From NCBI GenBank assembly GCA_015178975.1, contig WHVD01000007.1, forward strand, positions 1,178,001 through 1,242,000: a stretch of DNA of 64,000 bases, written 5' to 3'. Made by a program: the position numbers and the translations under genes. Position 1 is the stretch's first letter. Each line of letters starts with the position of its first letter. The notes beneath the pieces were generated by a model. The model searched no databases and was not told where the DNA came from. It saw nothing but the letters and a program-made list of their open reading frames with translations. The DNA is from Hysterangium stoloniferum. Its lineage: Eukaryota > Basidiomycota > Agaricomycetes > Hysterangiales > Hysterangiaceae. Below are positions 22,590 through 34,867 of this stretch, one piece after another.

Positions 22590-23290
22590 AAGAGCAGCAA
22601 ACAACACCCGCAACTCACTAATACATCCCGAGGGTTATATCGGTCAGTATTTCGCCCCATTCAAAACCTTGACCCGATGCTGGAGCGCCGCACTCTTCAC
22701 TCCCATGGGATGTCACTTGAGAAAACGACCATCACGGATATGGCAAAGAAGTCAAGCAAGCAGCCCAAGGCACTGGTATAATGTATAACTGATGCTTAGC
22801 GATACAATATGAAGTGCGAGGCAGCCAAATTCCATGGTCACTTAAAGGAAAACGGGTCTAAATTAAAGAAAACACAGCTGACCGGGTGACACACCTGTAT
22901 ATGACTGAGAATCTGTGACCGCGGCTTGAGGGAGGAAACTGAAGAAAAAGAAGCAGCAAAGACACGGGATGTCTTGAAGAAGACGAAGCATCAGTAAGTT
23001 GGTATTTGATCCAGGTCGCTCACGTAAGGAAGTCCCCGTGATCTAGAATGTGCCTAGGATATGATGTAGCGCCTGGAGCATCTCAGAGAGCCGTTCTTCC
23101 TCCCAGCTCTTAAACCATTGTAGTGATGAGTCTTCACTGTGTATAAGTCGTTTCTTATATTTAAATTGAACCTCTTTGCGCGCCCGGATGGCGTTATGCT
23201 CATATGTCCACACACAAGCAACAGAATGAGACATCCAGTCGCCATTATCCGGGTGAGTGCGGTCGGCCGCGTCCGAGCACCTTTTGACAT
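22590..23290 (-). pseudogene. Family 2 block near the palindrome centre
   Basis: The head at 23290 reads MSKGARTRPTALTRIMAT, then CLILLLVCG. It stays in frame through NIRNDLYTVKTHHYNGL to about 23054, the longest uninterrupted head among the copies. The downstream part is degraded. Confidence 0.4.
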
Positions 23291-23383
23291 CTCGCACAGA
23301 CAATTTCACGATTCATGGCGATTCATAGTTGTCATCATTATGTATCTAAGGTTATTAGGCCTTCTCACGTGGGGTTCAAGTAG

Positions 23384-24350
23384 CTATACTCCAAGTTGGG
23401 CCAGCGACTCTCTAATTGACACAGATATAGAGGCGACCACGGAAAGCAAGGAATGTACAATGTCATTTACAAAATTTAGGCAGCTACTGCAAATTTGATC
23501 GTTGATTGAGCGGCGCATTGTGTCACAATGTGGAGAAAGATGAGCGAGCATGACGATTATATCGAGGTTGCGCACTGTCGTACATGCGGATTTGATGTCG
23601 CAAGGTCCAGCTATCATGTTCAGAGTCACCTCAATTAGACTCTCGCTTGACAAGAAAGCATATTAATCTGGTTTAGATGATCCGTGACAAGCGTGTTGTC
23701 GTCGAAGAAGGTGTGTAGGGCCCAGATATCATGCCACAGTGAAAGTGACCTGTCCTCATTGATATGACGTATAAATGACGCTATATGGATGTTTACGTCG
23801 TCCACTATCGCCTTCAATACATCACCGTCTCAAAACCACGCATCTTGGTGCATGCAACACACGAGAAGGTGTATAACAGATTTATACTAGCAAAGTTGGT
23901 GTGCGTAATATGGTCTGCTGTGGTTTTGGTGGGCAGGATGAAATGATGTGATGTCGTTACGCACGCTTGTACCCATAATTCAATGCAACCTCTGAGCTCC
24001 TCTACAGACAGTTGACAGACGTAGCAGATGTTTTCGACAAGATACCCAAAGTCGTCGAGGTGCAAGGGAGAATTGCACTGGGATGATAAATATCCGACGA
24101 TTTGTAGAATAAATGTCGACGCAACCTCATCCAGGTTAGTGTGTAAAGGTGATTTGATGAGACCATAGTAAGCGATGACGTAATTCCAGTTGATGGCCGA
24201 TCTCAATCTCGCCATCGAGCGCCGGGACACCGGTAGAAGGCCGAAGCCAAATATATCATACGCTTCGCAGTGTGACCTTGGTTCCTCCGCCATATACCAC
24301 TTGAATGGAACCCCTTTCAGACCACGAACGCATCTCGAATTCGACGCGGG
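23384..24350 (-). pseudogene. Family 1 copy, exons 3-5, broken
   Basis: Exon 3 (about 23950-24350) reads VASTFILQIVGYLSSQC and keeps VRQL-type motifs in altered form. Exon 4 (about 23650-23850) is shortened before FFDDNTLVTDHLNQIN. Exon 5 (23384-23640) reads VTLNMIAGPCDIKSACTTV. The frame into exon 4 is lost. No exon 1 or 2 lies upstream; block Z follows instead, as at 22190. Confidence 0.65.
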
Positions 24351-24359
24351 TACCTTGGT

Positions 24360-24620
24360 ATGATCGTACTTTGTCATGATTATGCTCCTCGTTTCCCTCC
24401 CTGGACATTGAAGGTTCATGATGCGAACAGAATATGTAATATCTTGCCGCGTGTTATCATTGTATTTTCATCTTTCTATCGCCCTAGTGTGTTAATATAT
24501 CGTGTGAAGTGTATATATTTTAATGCTTTGAAGCTTGCTTGTGTGTGTGGATTAGTCCATCATTGCATTCATTGTTATATGCAAGTTCAGAAGTTGACAG
24601 CTGGGTATCTCACTTGACGT
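24360..24620 (+). repeat. Block Z copy
   Basis: The plus-strand frame from 24360 reads HDYAPRFPPWTLKVHD and YFNALKLACVC, close to the copies near 1.3 and 38.2 kb. Here it is not followed by a Family 2 head on the same strand, so it has been separated from its usual partner. Confidence 0.45.
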
Positions 24621-25149
24621 GACTTACCCGCATTTTATAACACCTTTGACGGGTGTGTTGGTAACGTCTAATCCGCACGCCACATCAGTGTTGAAGAATA
24701 ATGGCTGGCGTGTCGCAGGCCTTAATACATGATACAGGCACGACATATAATTATTTCTTTGGGTAATGGCAACACATCTTATCAAAACCTGGAGGATAGA
24801 CAATGCTCCTACTCCCTACTCGAATCGCTTTGTAACCGGATTTACAAGTTGTATAACACTACATAGTTTGGGTAATTGATACCGCATACAGTCACTCTTT
24901 ACCATCGTCAGGTTTTTAGTAGCTTCTCGTTCATTTCATACAGATGTAAAATAATATTCGCGAGGCTTAGCGGTGGCTAGAATCGCCCAGGATTTATGAA
25001 AGACAACGAGTCCACATAGAATAAGGCCATTGAAGGAAACCAAAGAACACCCGCAACAATTACTCACTAACCATGGCCACGTGTATCTCGGTCAGACTCA
25101 TCTAATACTCAAAGGCCATATTCAATCTCCATATCGGCTATCACGAGGC
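24621..25149. other. Inverted spacer, right inner arm
   Basis: 24750-25060 is the inverted partner of 20738-20990. 24621-24750 is unassigned. No gene seen. Confidence 0.4.
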
Positions 25150-25896
25150 ACAAAACTCGGGTCTTTCATACAGGCACCGTGTTAGGCGGATTTCATAAAG
25201 TATTTCTCTCCATTGCGAACCTGGACCCGACGTGGGAGCGCCTCGTTCCCATGGGATCCGACTTGGAAAAAACGATAGTCGTAAATATTGCAGAGAAGGT
25301 CAAACGAGCACCGCGAGTCACTCTGAGACCGGTGTGATGTATAACTGATGCCTGGGGATACAGGAGAAGTGCGATAAATCTAGATGCCATGAGCACATGG
25401 TCGACAACGGTTCTTCATTAGACATAACAAAGCCTGCCGGGTGACACATCGGTATATGTCCAATATCCTATGAGCGCGGCTTCAATATCTTTGATCACAA
25501 GTGTAGTTGATTAGTTGTCCCGTGAGGGACGGCAATGAATCGAAAGAAGCACCATGGACACGGGATATTTTGAAGAAGACGAAGCATCTGTAAATTGGTA
25601 TTCGATCCGGACGGTTCAAGCAGGGAAGTCCCGGCAATCTAGAATGCGCCGGGACTGGAACACCCTGGAGCATCCCAGATAGCCGGACTTCCTCACAGCG
25701 CTTAAAACCATTTTACTCGTGAGTTTTCAATTTGACCAACTAATTGATTTTCTTTAAACAATTTCTTTAAACGGAACATTTTTGAGCACCTGCCGGCATT
25801 CATGTTCCGAGTACCGCAAACAAGGACCAGTGTGAGACATGTTGTCGCCATTTTCCGGGAGAATACGTTCCTCGGCCTCCGAACTCCTTTTGCCAT
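25150..25896 (-). pseudogene. Family 2 block, right inner arm
   Basis: The head at 25896 reads MAKGVRRPRNVFSRKMAT, then CLTLVLVCGTRNMNAGRC and on to 25702. A later open segment (25193-25396) carries GARLTFSAIFTTIVF and DPMGTRRSHVGSRF. It is the inverted partner of 19789-20600. Confidence 0.45.
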
Positions 25897-26721
25897 CTCT
25901 CACCGACCATTGCACGATTGGCGATTCAGAGGTCTCGGGATTATCTCTCTAAAGGTTTTAGGCCTCATCAGGTCGGATTCAAGTGACCATTCTCACGTTA
26001 TCATTACCGGAGGCATAAGGTTCATAGGATGAAGTTTTTCTACCACTGTCACTCTGGGTACTGGTTTTGTGGCATCATATATCATGCCGCAGAATTTTTT
26101 TCCACACTTCGCCGCTCGGAGCCTTATGCTTTCCGACGAGCCTTTCCCTTGTTAGCTGACGCAAATTACTTCACTCAGAAGGCGGGTGCAATAATAGTAG
26201 CGTGTAATTAGTTATGACGGAATATAGAATGCATACACAATTTGTTAATAAAAACCTGACAGACTCCCCACAAACAGGTCTAGTCACGATCTAGGCCAAT
26301 TAGCCTAAGCACAAAATTATCGGAATTGGAATTCCGAAAGAATTGAACACTCAGCGCTATTTCTGTTAGACATAGCCCGAGTGGAAAGCGCCGGAGGCTG
26401 TACCTGGGAAGCACTGTTGTGGATAGCATCCACTGCATTTACATATTCAATCAATCGAGATGTCACTTCTAAATTAACGTAAAAGCTGAACCGCCCAAAG
26501 GTCTAGCACTCAAGAAATGGGAAGTTGGGACATTATGCGGTGAAGGCTCATTAGACTATTCGTATCCGCCATGTGTGCTCTCTGCCCTAGTCTATCTGTT
26601 GAAGAGTAAGGAATTAATGTATACCATAGTGATTTAACTTGAGAGTATCCGGAAGGTCGACTGAACGAAGGAGGTCAAGGGCTTCAAGGTGTGTAAAAGG
26701 AAAGGATGAAACGCTGGGTAT
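25897..26721. other. Shared upstream region of the right inner arm
   Basis: Inverted partner of 18490-19780 without the two solo LTRs present there. It includes the stretch ending AACAAATTGTGCAT on the left-arm strand, which recurs near 11.05, 19.11 and 59.39 kb. The open frame at 25802-26032 is antisense to the Family 2 head and probably a shadow. Confidence 0.45.
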
Positions 26722-27093
26722 TGTAAGCCTGGCCACCTTACCACATACGCCACCATTCCCTACCACTCCCTTTGTTCGACTAATAAAGCATTCCTTGTGT
26801 CGCCACTCAATCACCCTTGACCATTGTTCTCCCATCAACCATTGTTCTCCTTTTCCTGCCACATCTTCCTTGTCTTCAGGCACCTTTTGTTACCACAATC
26901 TTATTGTTCCAAGCAGATATAGAAGTATACATTCCACAGTGATAAGAGAACAATATTCTCTTGACCATTAATCCTTTCCCCACTCTTCCCTAGGGAACCT
27001 TGCATTCACCTTGTATCCTACTGATATGTAAAAATAAAGAAAACTTACTCCTGTCCGCGTTGACCGAGTGAGGCTGATACCGACAGCCTTTAA
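26722..27093 (+). mobile_element. Solo LTR, 372 bp
   Basis: It starts TGTAAGCCTGGCC and ends CAGCCTTTAA, flanked by GGTAT at 26717-26721 and 27094-27098. The inverted partner near 18260 is uninterrupted. It carries CATTGTTC-like motifs and one exact TCCCTTTGT. The insertion lies about 115 bp upstream of the Family 1 start at 27209, between the TATA region and distal sequence. Confidence 0.85.
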
Positions 27094-27208
27094 GGTATCC
27101 TATATACATCACCGCCACAATGCTATAGCTGGACATTAATTCACCTGATAGCCGCTCCTTAAAAGCGCAGCATCCCCTTCTGGTATCACAACAACCTGTT
27201 ACACACCA

Positions 27209-29070
27209 ATGTCAACTTCAAAACAGACGACTCTGAGCAGAGACGATATAATACCAACTGAAACCCTCCTACAGGAGGTTGAGTGGCTACAACCCTTGGT
27301 TTCGTCAGCTGCATTGCGATCAGAAGAACGGGAGGAGATCATTGACGCGGGAATGAGGGAAAGATTCCGTGTGAAGCTGCGAGAACGATGGATCTGTATA
27401 GAACATGGGAATTGTTTGTGTTATCGAGTTCCAGAGGACGACGAGCATATCCCATTGTCTGCAGAAGAAGTGGAAGTTTGAGTTGAGCAATGGGTGCGCA
27501 AAATGAAGTAGCCTTTCATGTACACTGTTCATAAACTGGACGCTTTCAGTGCCTAGGAGAGACAAATTGTCATGATCTACCGACTATTATTAAAACGTGA
27601 TGTAGATCACCCAAGGGCGCATCCAGCCTCAATCCATATTATAGCCATGACGTGGACTGGGAAGTGGACTCATTGTATGGGGGCTCATTGACATCTCCAA
27701 ATGTTGAAATTGGCCCCGGGTATTACTGTTGGAGTTGGCTTGGAAAGGGTTGGGATGAGTGTGCTTTTCAACACAAGGAAAGTTTCACTGATGGCAAAGT
27801 TGATGATATTCAAGCGAATGGCATATGGAGACGACAGGGCCTTCAATAAGTTCATACGCAAGCGTGTCACTCTCCCTAAACTCGGAATAGTCATCCAGGA
27901 GACCATTGACGCAATGATGTGGGGATACTTCAGCCACAATCATTGAATACAGTCGAAGTACTCACGTCTTTGTAGACCCACTTACCCCCGTCGAATTCGA
28001 GAACAGGCGTCGGTGGTCTTACACCAGCTCCGTTTTTCTAGTGTTATACAGCGGATGAACGGAGGACACACTGCCAATATTATGGCATCGTTGGGTTTGG
28101 CCTTCTACTGGTGTCCGGGCGCTCGATGGTACGGTATAGATCGATCACCAACTGTAATTACGTCATCGCTTTACAATGCTGTCATAAAATCACCGTTACA
28201 CACCAACGTGGATGAGGTTGCGTCGACATTCATTCTGCAAATCGCACGATATTTGTCATGCCATCAATATCCCTTCCTCGCTGACGAACTTGTGTATTTC
28301 GTGCAAAACATCTACGAATTGCGTCAACTATCTGTAGAGGAGCTGACTGCAATCAGAGGTTGCATTGAATTCTGGTTACAACCGTGCGTCGCGACATCAC
28401 ATCATTTCATCCTCCCCACCAAAACCACAACAGACACAATTACTCACACCGACTTTCCTTGTATGCCACTCCTATACCGCTTCTAGTGTGTTGCATGCAC
28501 CAAGATGCCTGGTTTCGAAATATTGCTGGAGATGCATTAAAGATCATATTGGACGATACAAACCTTTTCGGGTCATGGATTATATCAACCAGTTTAATGT
28601 GATGTATTCGCTGATTGAACCCCTCCTAAGGTATGTTGCCGATGCTCTACGTTTCAGCATCACCTCATATCTGCCCATGAACATATCCTACCAGTCTGAT
28701 TCTGACACACAAGCGTCCAAATTTATGGCTCCTGTGGTCAGGCGAAGACCTGATTGACGTTACTCTGAAGGTGATAGCTGGATCTTCTGACATAGAATCC
28801 GCCTGTACCACAGTGCGCAACCTCAATATAATCGCGATTCCCGATCGTCTTCTCCTACATTGTGACACAATGCATGGCTCCATCAACGATCAATACACCC
28901 GTATCTGCTTTAAAAGATTACACCTCATGGGTCATTCCCTCCTTTCCGTCATCGCCACACCTTTTACCGGCGCGTCGGTAACCACTAATTCGAACTGCAA
29001 ATCTGTATTAAAGGATCATGGTTGGCCTGCCGATGCTCTTGCTCTACCCATTCCACCCGATATATCCTAA
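27209..29070 (+). pseudogene. Family 1 copy, right inner arm, broken
   Basis: Exon 1 (MSTSKQTTLSRDDIIPTETL) is open to a TGG-to-TGA stop just before the VEQW and GTGCGC donor. Exon 2 (about 27560-27930) keeps GYYCWS/GVGLERVG and LPKLGIVIQETIDAM. Exon 3 (about 27975-28385) is nearly whole. Exon 4 has lost the segment around FDDSTL. The last intron has the best splice signals of the family (GTATGT to CCTACCAG), and exon 5 then reads SLILTHKRPNLWLLWSGEDL to about 29070. It is the reference for the split left-arm gene (16921-18159 plus 8.1-8.8 kb). Confidence 0.75.
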
Positions 29071-30150
29071 TTTCTCTTGGATAACACCGATCCATTATCC
29101 GAACCAGGAGGAAGGACGGTGCTATTACTCTTTACTTAAATCGCCTTGTGGGAATATTTCTAATTTATGTAAAGCTATATAGTTTGAGCGAATCCAAGAG
29201 CGCATATAGTCACTTTTTACCGCCTTCGTGTTCTGGGCAGCTTCTCGTTGATGGTATAGAGAGGTCGCATATATGGGCGGGGCTTAGTCGTGATTAGAAT
29301 GATATCCGATTTTTCAATGAGAATCACTTCAAATAGAATACCACTCGGAGGTCTCAAGGCAAGCAGCGTGTCGGTTAGTTCGGATTACAAACCCGAGGAG
29401 CTCCATCTGCAAGAGGCCCAGCTACAGTGGCTCAAAATACTTAATCTGCCTTGACATTTTCGCGTCGAAGAGGGAGGTCCATGATAAATAACTTGAGCCC
29501 GGGGAGAATATGTTCACTCAACGGGAAAGCCTACGCAATAATGATTGAATATAGATTACACATAATTTGTTGGTGAAAGCACTGATAGACTGGCGCAACC
29601 TATAATATTCAGGTTTGACCCCAATAAGCCTGACTAACGAATTATTCAAGTGGATTGATCGTTGGAATTCTGAAATAATTGAACACGGAGCGCATATTTC
29701 CGTTGGATATAGCCGGAGTCAGAAGTGTACATGCCTTGGATAGCATTTACTGCATTCACATATTCCATGCATGGAGATGTCACTTATTAACTGACAGAAA
29801 GGCTGGATTGATATGAAATATAGCGCTCACGAACTGAGAAGTTACCACATTATGCGGTGAGAGCTTGTCAATATATTCCCAGCGGCCACATGTGGCGCCT
29901 GCAGTATGCGATCTGATGAGGTTAAGGAATAGCGCCAAACGAAAATGGTAAAGTAACTTGAGGATTATCCTGGCTGTATTATTGGAAAAGGACGAACGGG
30001 CCCTCAAGTGATTTCAAAGGAAGGGATGAAACGCTGGGTATCCTGTATAAAGCACCGCCACAATGCTATACCTGGAAAATAATTCCCCTCATGCCTGCAC
30101 CTTAAAATCGCAGCGTCCTCTTCGGTTTCACAAAAATATGTTACCAACCA
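29071..30150. other. Inter-module DNA and Family 1 upstream block
   Basis: Inverted partner of 6978-8105. A TATAAAG box lies at 30046-30052, 99 bp before the ATG at 30151. No gene seen. Confidence 0.5.
30046..30052 (+). promoter_or_regulatory. Conserved TATA box of a Family 1 copy
   Basis: TATAAAG followed by CACCGCCACAATGC, about 100 bp before the start codon. The same arrangement is found at 7076-7082 and 58901-58907 on the minus strand. Confidence 0.55.
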
Positions 30151-30860
30151 ATGTCAACTTCTAATGCGACAACTCTGAGAAGCCACGATATCGGACGGGC
30201 TGAACGCCTCCTGCAAGAGGTTGAGTGGCTACAACCCTTGGTTTCACCGGCTATATTGAGTTTGGAACGCCAGGAGATAAATGAGACCGAAATGAGGGAA
30301 AGATTTCTGATTAAGATTCGGGAACGATGTAGCTGTCTCCATCGCGAGAACGGTTTATGTTACCCAGCACCCGATGACTACTAGCACATACCACCGTCTG
30401 AAGAAGAGTGGAAGGTTGGGTCGAGGAATGGGTGCGTAAGAGAAAATATTTTTTCTTTACCCTGTGTACAGACCGGATTTTGTCAGACTCTAGGAGAGAG
30501 AACTGGCGATGACCCACCTAATAATATTAAGATACGAGGGAGATCCACCAATGCCACATCCAAAGTCAGTCCATGTCATCAGTATGACAAAGACTGGGGT
30601 TGTCTCGTCGCCGGATAGCTCGTCGCCAAGTGTGGAACTTTGCCCCGGGTATTACTGTGGAGTCGGTTTGGAAATGTTTGGAATAAAGTACTTTACAGCG
30701 GACATAAAGTTTCCCTGATGACCAAGTTGATGATATACGAGCGAATGACGCGTGGACCATGGGAAGGCCAGAACGTCATTGACAAGTTTCTACTCAGCTA
30801 TCTCACGGTGCCAATACTGTGAATAGTAATTCAAGAGATCATTGATTTGATGAGGTAAGG
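30151..30860 (+). pseudogene. Family 1 copy limited to exons 1 and 2, broken
   Basis: Exon 1 MSTSNATTLRSHDIGRAERL is open to the shared TAG after PDDY. Exon 2 traces run to about 30855 (GYYCGVGLEMFG, MTKLMIYERMTRG, IVIQEIIDLM-like). It is fused at about 30860 to an antisense Family 2 head, exactly as in the inverted partner at 6266-6977. Confidence 0.7.
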
Positions 30861-31985
30861 ATGAGCACCTGCCGGGATTCGTGTTCCGAGTACCGCAAAC
30901 AAGGATCAGAGTGAGACGTGTTGTCGCCATTATCCGGGAGAATACGTTCCTTGGCGTCCAAGTACCTTTTGGCATCTGTCACCGACCATTTCATGATTCC
31001 TCGCGATTCAAAGTTATCGTCATTATCTCTCTAAAGGTCTCAGGCCTAATCAGGTCGGTGTCAAGTGATTATTATCCAAGTTATCATTACAGGAGGCGTA
31101 CGGTTCATAGTGAGAAGTTTTTCTACCACGGTCGCTCTAGGTGCTGGCTTTGTGGAATCATATCTCGTGCCGTAGACTTCTATTTCCAAACTTCGCCGCT
31201 CGGCGCCTGATGCTTTCCCTACGGGCTTTACTCTTGTTCGCTGACTTCATTCAGATGGACCGGGTAATTAGGCATATTAACTATTTACGCCAATTTAGCC
31301 TCAGCAAAGAATTATCGAAATTGGAATTCCGAAAGGATTGAATACGAAGCGGATGTTCCCGTTAGATATAGCCGTAGTGGACAGCGCCCGAGGCTGTACC
31401 TAAGAAGCACTGTCATGGATAGCATCCACTACATTGTCATATTCTATCAATCGAGATCTCACCTCTCAACTCATGTAAAAGCTGAATTTTCCAAAAATCT
31501 AGCGCTCAAGAAGTCGGAAGTTGCCACATTATGTGGGGAAGGCTCATCAAACTATTTGTAGCTGCCATATGCCCACTCACGTCGACGATCTGCGCATCAG
31601 GAGGAAGAATAATACTATTACTCTTTACTTAGCTCCCCTTTTGGAAATATTTCTAATTTGTGTAAAGCTACATAGTTTGAGCGAATTAAAGAGCGCATAT
31701 AGTCACTTTTTACCGCACGTGTGTAGTCGGCAGCTTCTTGTTGATGCTATACACACGTTGTATATATTTGTGAGTCCGACAATATTCAAGAGTTCTTGCC
31801 AATAGCTGGACTATGCATGGCACAAACGTGTTGATAAACAAGGCGCTCAGTGCAAACCGAGTGGATATCTCCTTTCATCTCAGTTGCAGTATGTTGCATG
31901 AAGTACAATTACCACCTTTTCTGAAAAAGGTGAGCGGTCCTGAATGTTAAAATGAGACAAGAAAGTATACTGCAGCATGAGTGCA
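30861..31985. other. Fused Family 2 head (antisense) and spacer
   Basis: 30862-30975 holds a minus-strand Family 2 head (MPKGTWTPRNVFSRIMAT). The sequence to 31985 matches 5121-6147 inverted, with the 66-codon frame at 31141-31341 identical in protein to 5785-5985. That identity shows recent duplication but does not prove coding. Confidence 0.45.
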
Positions 31986-32745
31986 ATTCAAGATGGTTCA
32001 ATCCTGATGTGAGCCATAAGAACGTTCGAAGGGGGTTTAGCATCCTGGAACAACACTAGCCTTTGGAGAACTAAAGTGAATAGTGAGGAAAAGAGATGAT
32101 GGCTGAAACAAACGCACAGATCAAGCTTTAATCATTGCGTGTACAGAGCGTGTAGGGATAGTGAAATCGAAATGCTGCTGCGGAGAGCATGACATAGCTT
32201 TGAGATGGAAATTCTGAGAAAATATCGATCATGCTTCAGGCCCTCCATCAAGTATAATGTTTTCAAGGCGGGCCAAATATGGTTCTAGCAATGGTGGACC
32301 AACAGATGTGAGCTTAGAAGTTGATATAGACTCACAGCACTAATTCGGTCCGAACACAAGAATCATGAAAACAAGTGAACGTGAACGGGTCAACTGGCAT
32401 AATACCCCCGGATACGATAGGAAATCACTACAGTGGGAGGGAATAAAGATTGCTACAACAGCCTTTGTGAAGTTACCAGGGACAATGGAGCGATCGGCTT
32501 CGAAGGGGCGGACAAGCTGGCAGGAAAAGGGTACGTAAAGGCATATAGAGTATGGGGAATCTTTACACACCCCAAGAGCTCTCCAAGAGGTCAAACTATG
32601 GTGGCTCACAATGTTTCAGCTACCTTGACATTGTCGAGTCGGATTGACAAGTGTTTAATAAATAAGGTGAGCCTGGGGCGAATTAGGTTACTGAGAAGGT
32701 CAGGGTAATAATAAGACTAGCGTGTAATTAATAGTCATTGACTAA
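31986..32745. other. Unique segment absent from the left arm
   Basis: About 0.75 kb with no match that I can see elsewhere in the window. A 91-codon plus-strand frame (32433-32708) contains NGAIGFEGADKLAGKGYV. It is not recognised and could be an exon of an unknown gene or chance. Confidence 0.35.
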
Positions 32746-33335
32746 TGATTTCACGCACAATTTGGTGATAAAAACCGGACGGAGTCGGCACAAAGAAGGA
32801 TATTAAGGGTTGACGCCCCTTAACATCAGTAATCAATTGTTGGAATGGATTGCTTGCAAGTATGAAAGAATTGAACACGAAGCGCTAGCCCGAGTCGAAA
32901 GCGCCTGGGGCTGTACCTAATAAGCACTGCCATAAATAGCTTCCACTGCACTGACATATTCTATCCGTGGAGATGTCACTTCTGACGTGAGAGCTGGATT
33001 TCCCTGAAAGCTAGCACTGAAGAACTCGGAAGGTACCATATTCCGCGGTGACGGCCTGTCAATTTATTCTTAGCTGCCATGTGTGTTGTCTGCGGGAGAT
33101 CATCTGCTGAAATGGAAGGAATATTTGTAAAGAGGGTAAGGTAACTTGAAAATATCCTGGCTTTATTATTCAAGAAGGATAAGTGGGACCTCAAGTTGTT
33201 TGCAAGGAAAGGATTGAACGATGTGTATCCTGAGGAGCACGGCCACAATGCTATGCTTGGAAATCGACTCTCGGGCTAACTTCAGCTTAAAGGCGCAGCA
33301 TTCCATCCCGGTCCGAGTACTACTGCTACCCACCA
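32746..33335. other. Family 1 upstream block, right outer arm
   Basis: The conserved upstream region of the copy starting at 33336. The TATAAAG motif is lost (CCTGAGGAGCACGG at its place). Confidence 0.5.
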
Positions 33336-33929
33336 ATGTCAACGTCCAACGAGATAGCTCCGAGCGAGCAGGATGCCCTCTCCCTCCTCCAAGAGGTTGA
33401 CTGGCTAAAACCCTTGGTTTCCCCGGCTGTATTGAGGATGGAACGACAGGGGATCGATGAAACTGGAATGAGGGAAAGACTTCTGATGAAGCTTCGAAGG
33501 CGATATAGCTGTCTCGAACATGGGTCCTGTTTATGTTGCCGAGCATATGACGACGACCAGCACATAGCACTGTCGGAAGAAGACGTGGAAGGTGGTGTGG
33601 AGGAATGGGTGCGCAAACAAAACATCCTTTTGGTGGACACTGTTCACAGAGCGGATGTTTTCAGTGCCAAGGAAAGATAAATTGCCATGACCCACCGAAT
33701 AATATTAGGACACGAGGGAGATCCACCAACGCCACATCCAAACTCAGTCCATATCGTAGGCATGACATTGACTGGGAACTCGTCTCATCTCCGGAGAGTT
33801 CATCTTCAAGTGTTGAAATTAGCCCCGGGTATTACTGTGGAATCGGTTTGGAAAGGGTTGGGAGGAATGTTCTCTACAACGCAAAGACAGCTGCACTGAT
33901 CGCAAAATTGGTGATATACAAGCGAATGG

Positions 33930-34867
33930 TATTGGGAACTTGCGCAGACCACAGTAGATATTAGAATATAACTTGGCTTGTATCTATGAGTAAACTACTG
34001 GGGATTATATATCTCTATGGGGGAGAAGGTTCTGGAAGGGATGACAGAGATATTACTAAAGCTATGTTAAGTATGTTCCAAGGTATTCTATAATATTCTA
34101 GGGATGTCAGGTTGATTACCAACACTCCTCTTCAAACTGAGCATTCCGGGAAAAAATCCAGTAATAAAAGTGAAAAAAGAATCATGACAGGGAATATGAA
34201 ATATAACCAGGAATAAAATCCAAAAGGAAAAATTTGTCAATCTAAAAATGATGAGCGCAGAAATGCTGTAGGAGCATCCAAGCATCAACTACCAGCAGAG
34301 CACACAGCTGCTTATATCTGCAGACCTCCGAATATCCGAAAAATGATTGTACGCTGATGGCGTCCCGAATTTATACACTGATGGTGTCTTCAATAATACG
34401 CTGATGGCGTCTCGAATGTTGAACGTGCTGATAGCACGAGAATGAATTATAATGCGATTTTTATGCGCTGATAGCACCGAATGATAATTTGTTGCAAAAA
34501 CATGGAAACCGATGATTTGTGACTTTCTTGTTCGTGTATATATATATCGTGGGAAAAGCCTTCCCAAAGGATTGAGTCATGATTATGCCGATGATGTCAT
34601 GTAGTCCAAGGTCCGAAAAAAGAGCGACGAGTGATAATACGAAGAGTCTACTGGGGGCCGAGGCCCATAACCTATTGGGAACTTGCGCAGACCACAGTAG
34701 ATATTAGAATATAACTTGGCTTGTATCTATGAGTAAACTACTGGGGATTATATATCTCTATGGGGGAGAAGGTTCTGGAAGGGATGACAGAGATATTACT
34801 AAAGCTATGTTAAGTATGTTCCAAGGTATTCTATAATATTCTAGGGATGTCAGGTTGATTACCAACA
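33930..34867 (-). mobile_element. Miniature Copia-type LTR element, looks structurally complete
   Basis: It has two identical 195-bp LTRs, 33930-34124 and 34673-34867, starting TGTTGGTAATC and ending TTCCCAATA on the minus strand. AATGG target duplications lie at 33925-33929 and 34868-34872. The primer-binding site next to the 5' LTR reads GGTTATGGGCCTCGGCC, of the half-tRNA-Met type known from Copia. A purine tract (GAAGAGGAG) precedes the 3' LTR. The interior is only about 550 bp, without pol domains, so it depends on another element. LTR identity marks it as young. Confidence 0.85.
34125..34672 (-). mobile_element. Interior of the miniature LTR element
   Basis: A 92-codon frame (34289-34567, MGRLFPRYIYTRTRK at its start) is of unknown meaning and may be a leftover of a gag 5' part. 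Degenerate repeats of GCTGATGGCGTC/GCTGATAGCAC occur four to five times on the plus strand between about 34350 and 34480. Confidence 0.5.

Noticed and set aside
25802-26032. Open frame antisense to the Family 2 head (also 30881-31210 and 19697-19882)
   Set aside because: It is conserved only between recent duplicates, and the sense-strand head is kept over wider divergence, so it is most likely a shadow.
32433-32708. A gene in the unique 32.0-32.7 kb segment
   Set aside because: A single 91-codon frame without recognisable motif, intron support or second copy; listed only as unassigned DNA.
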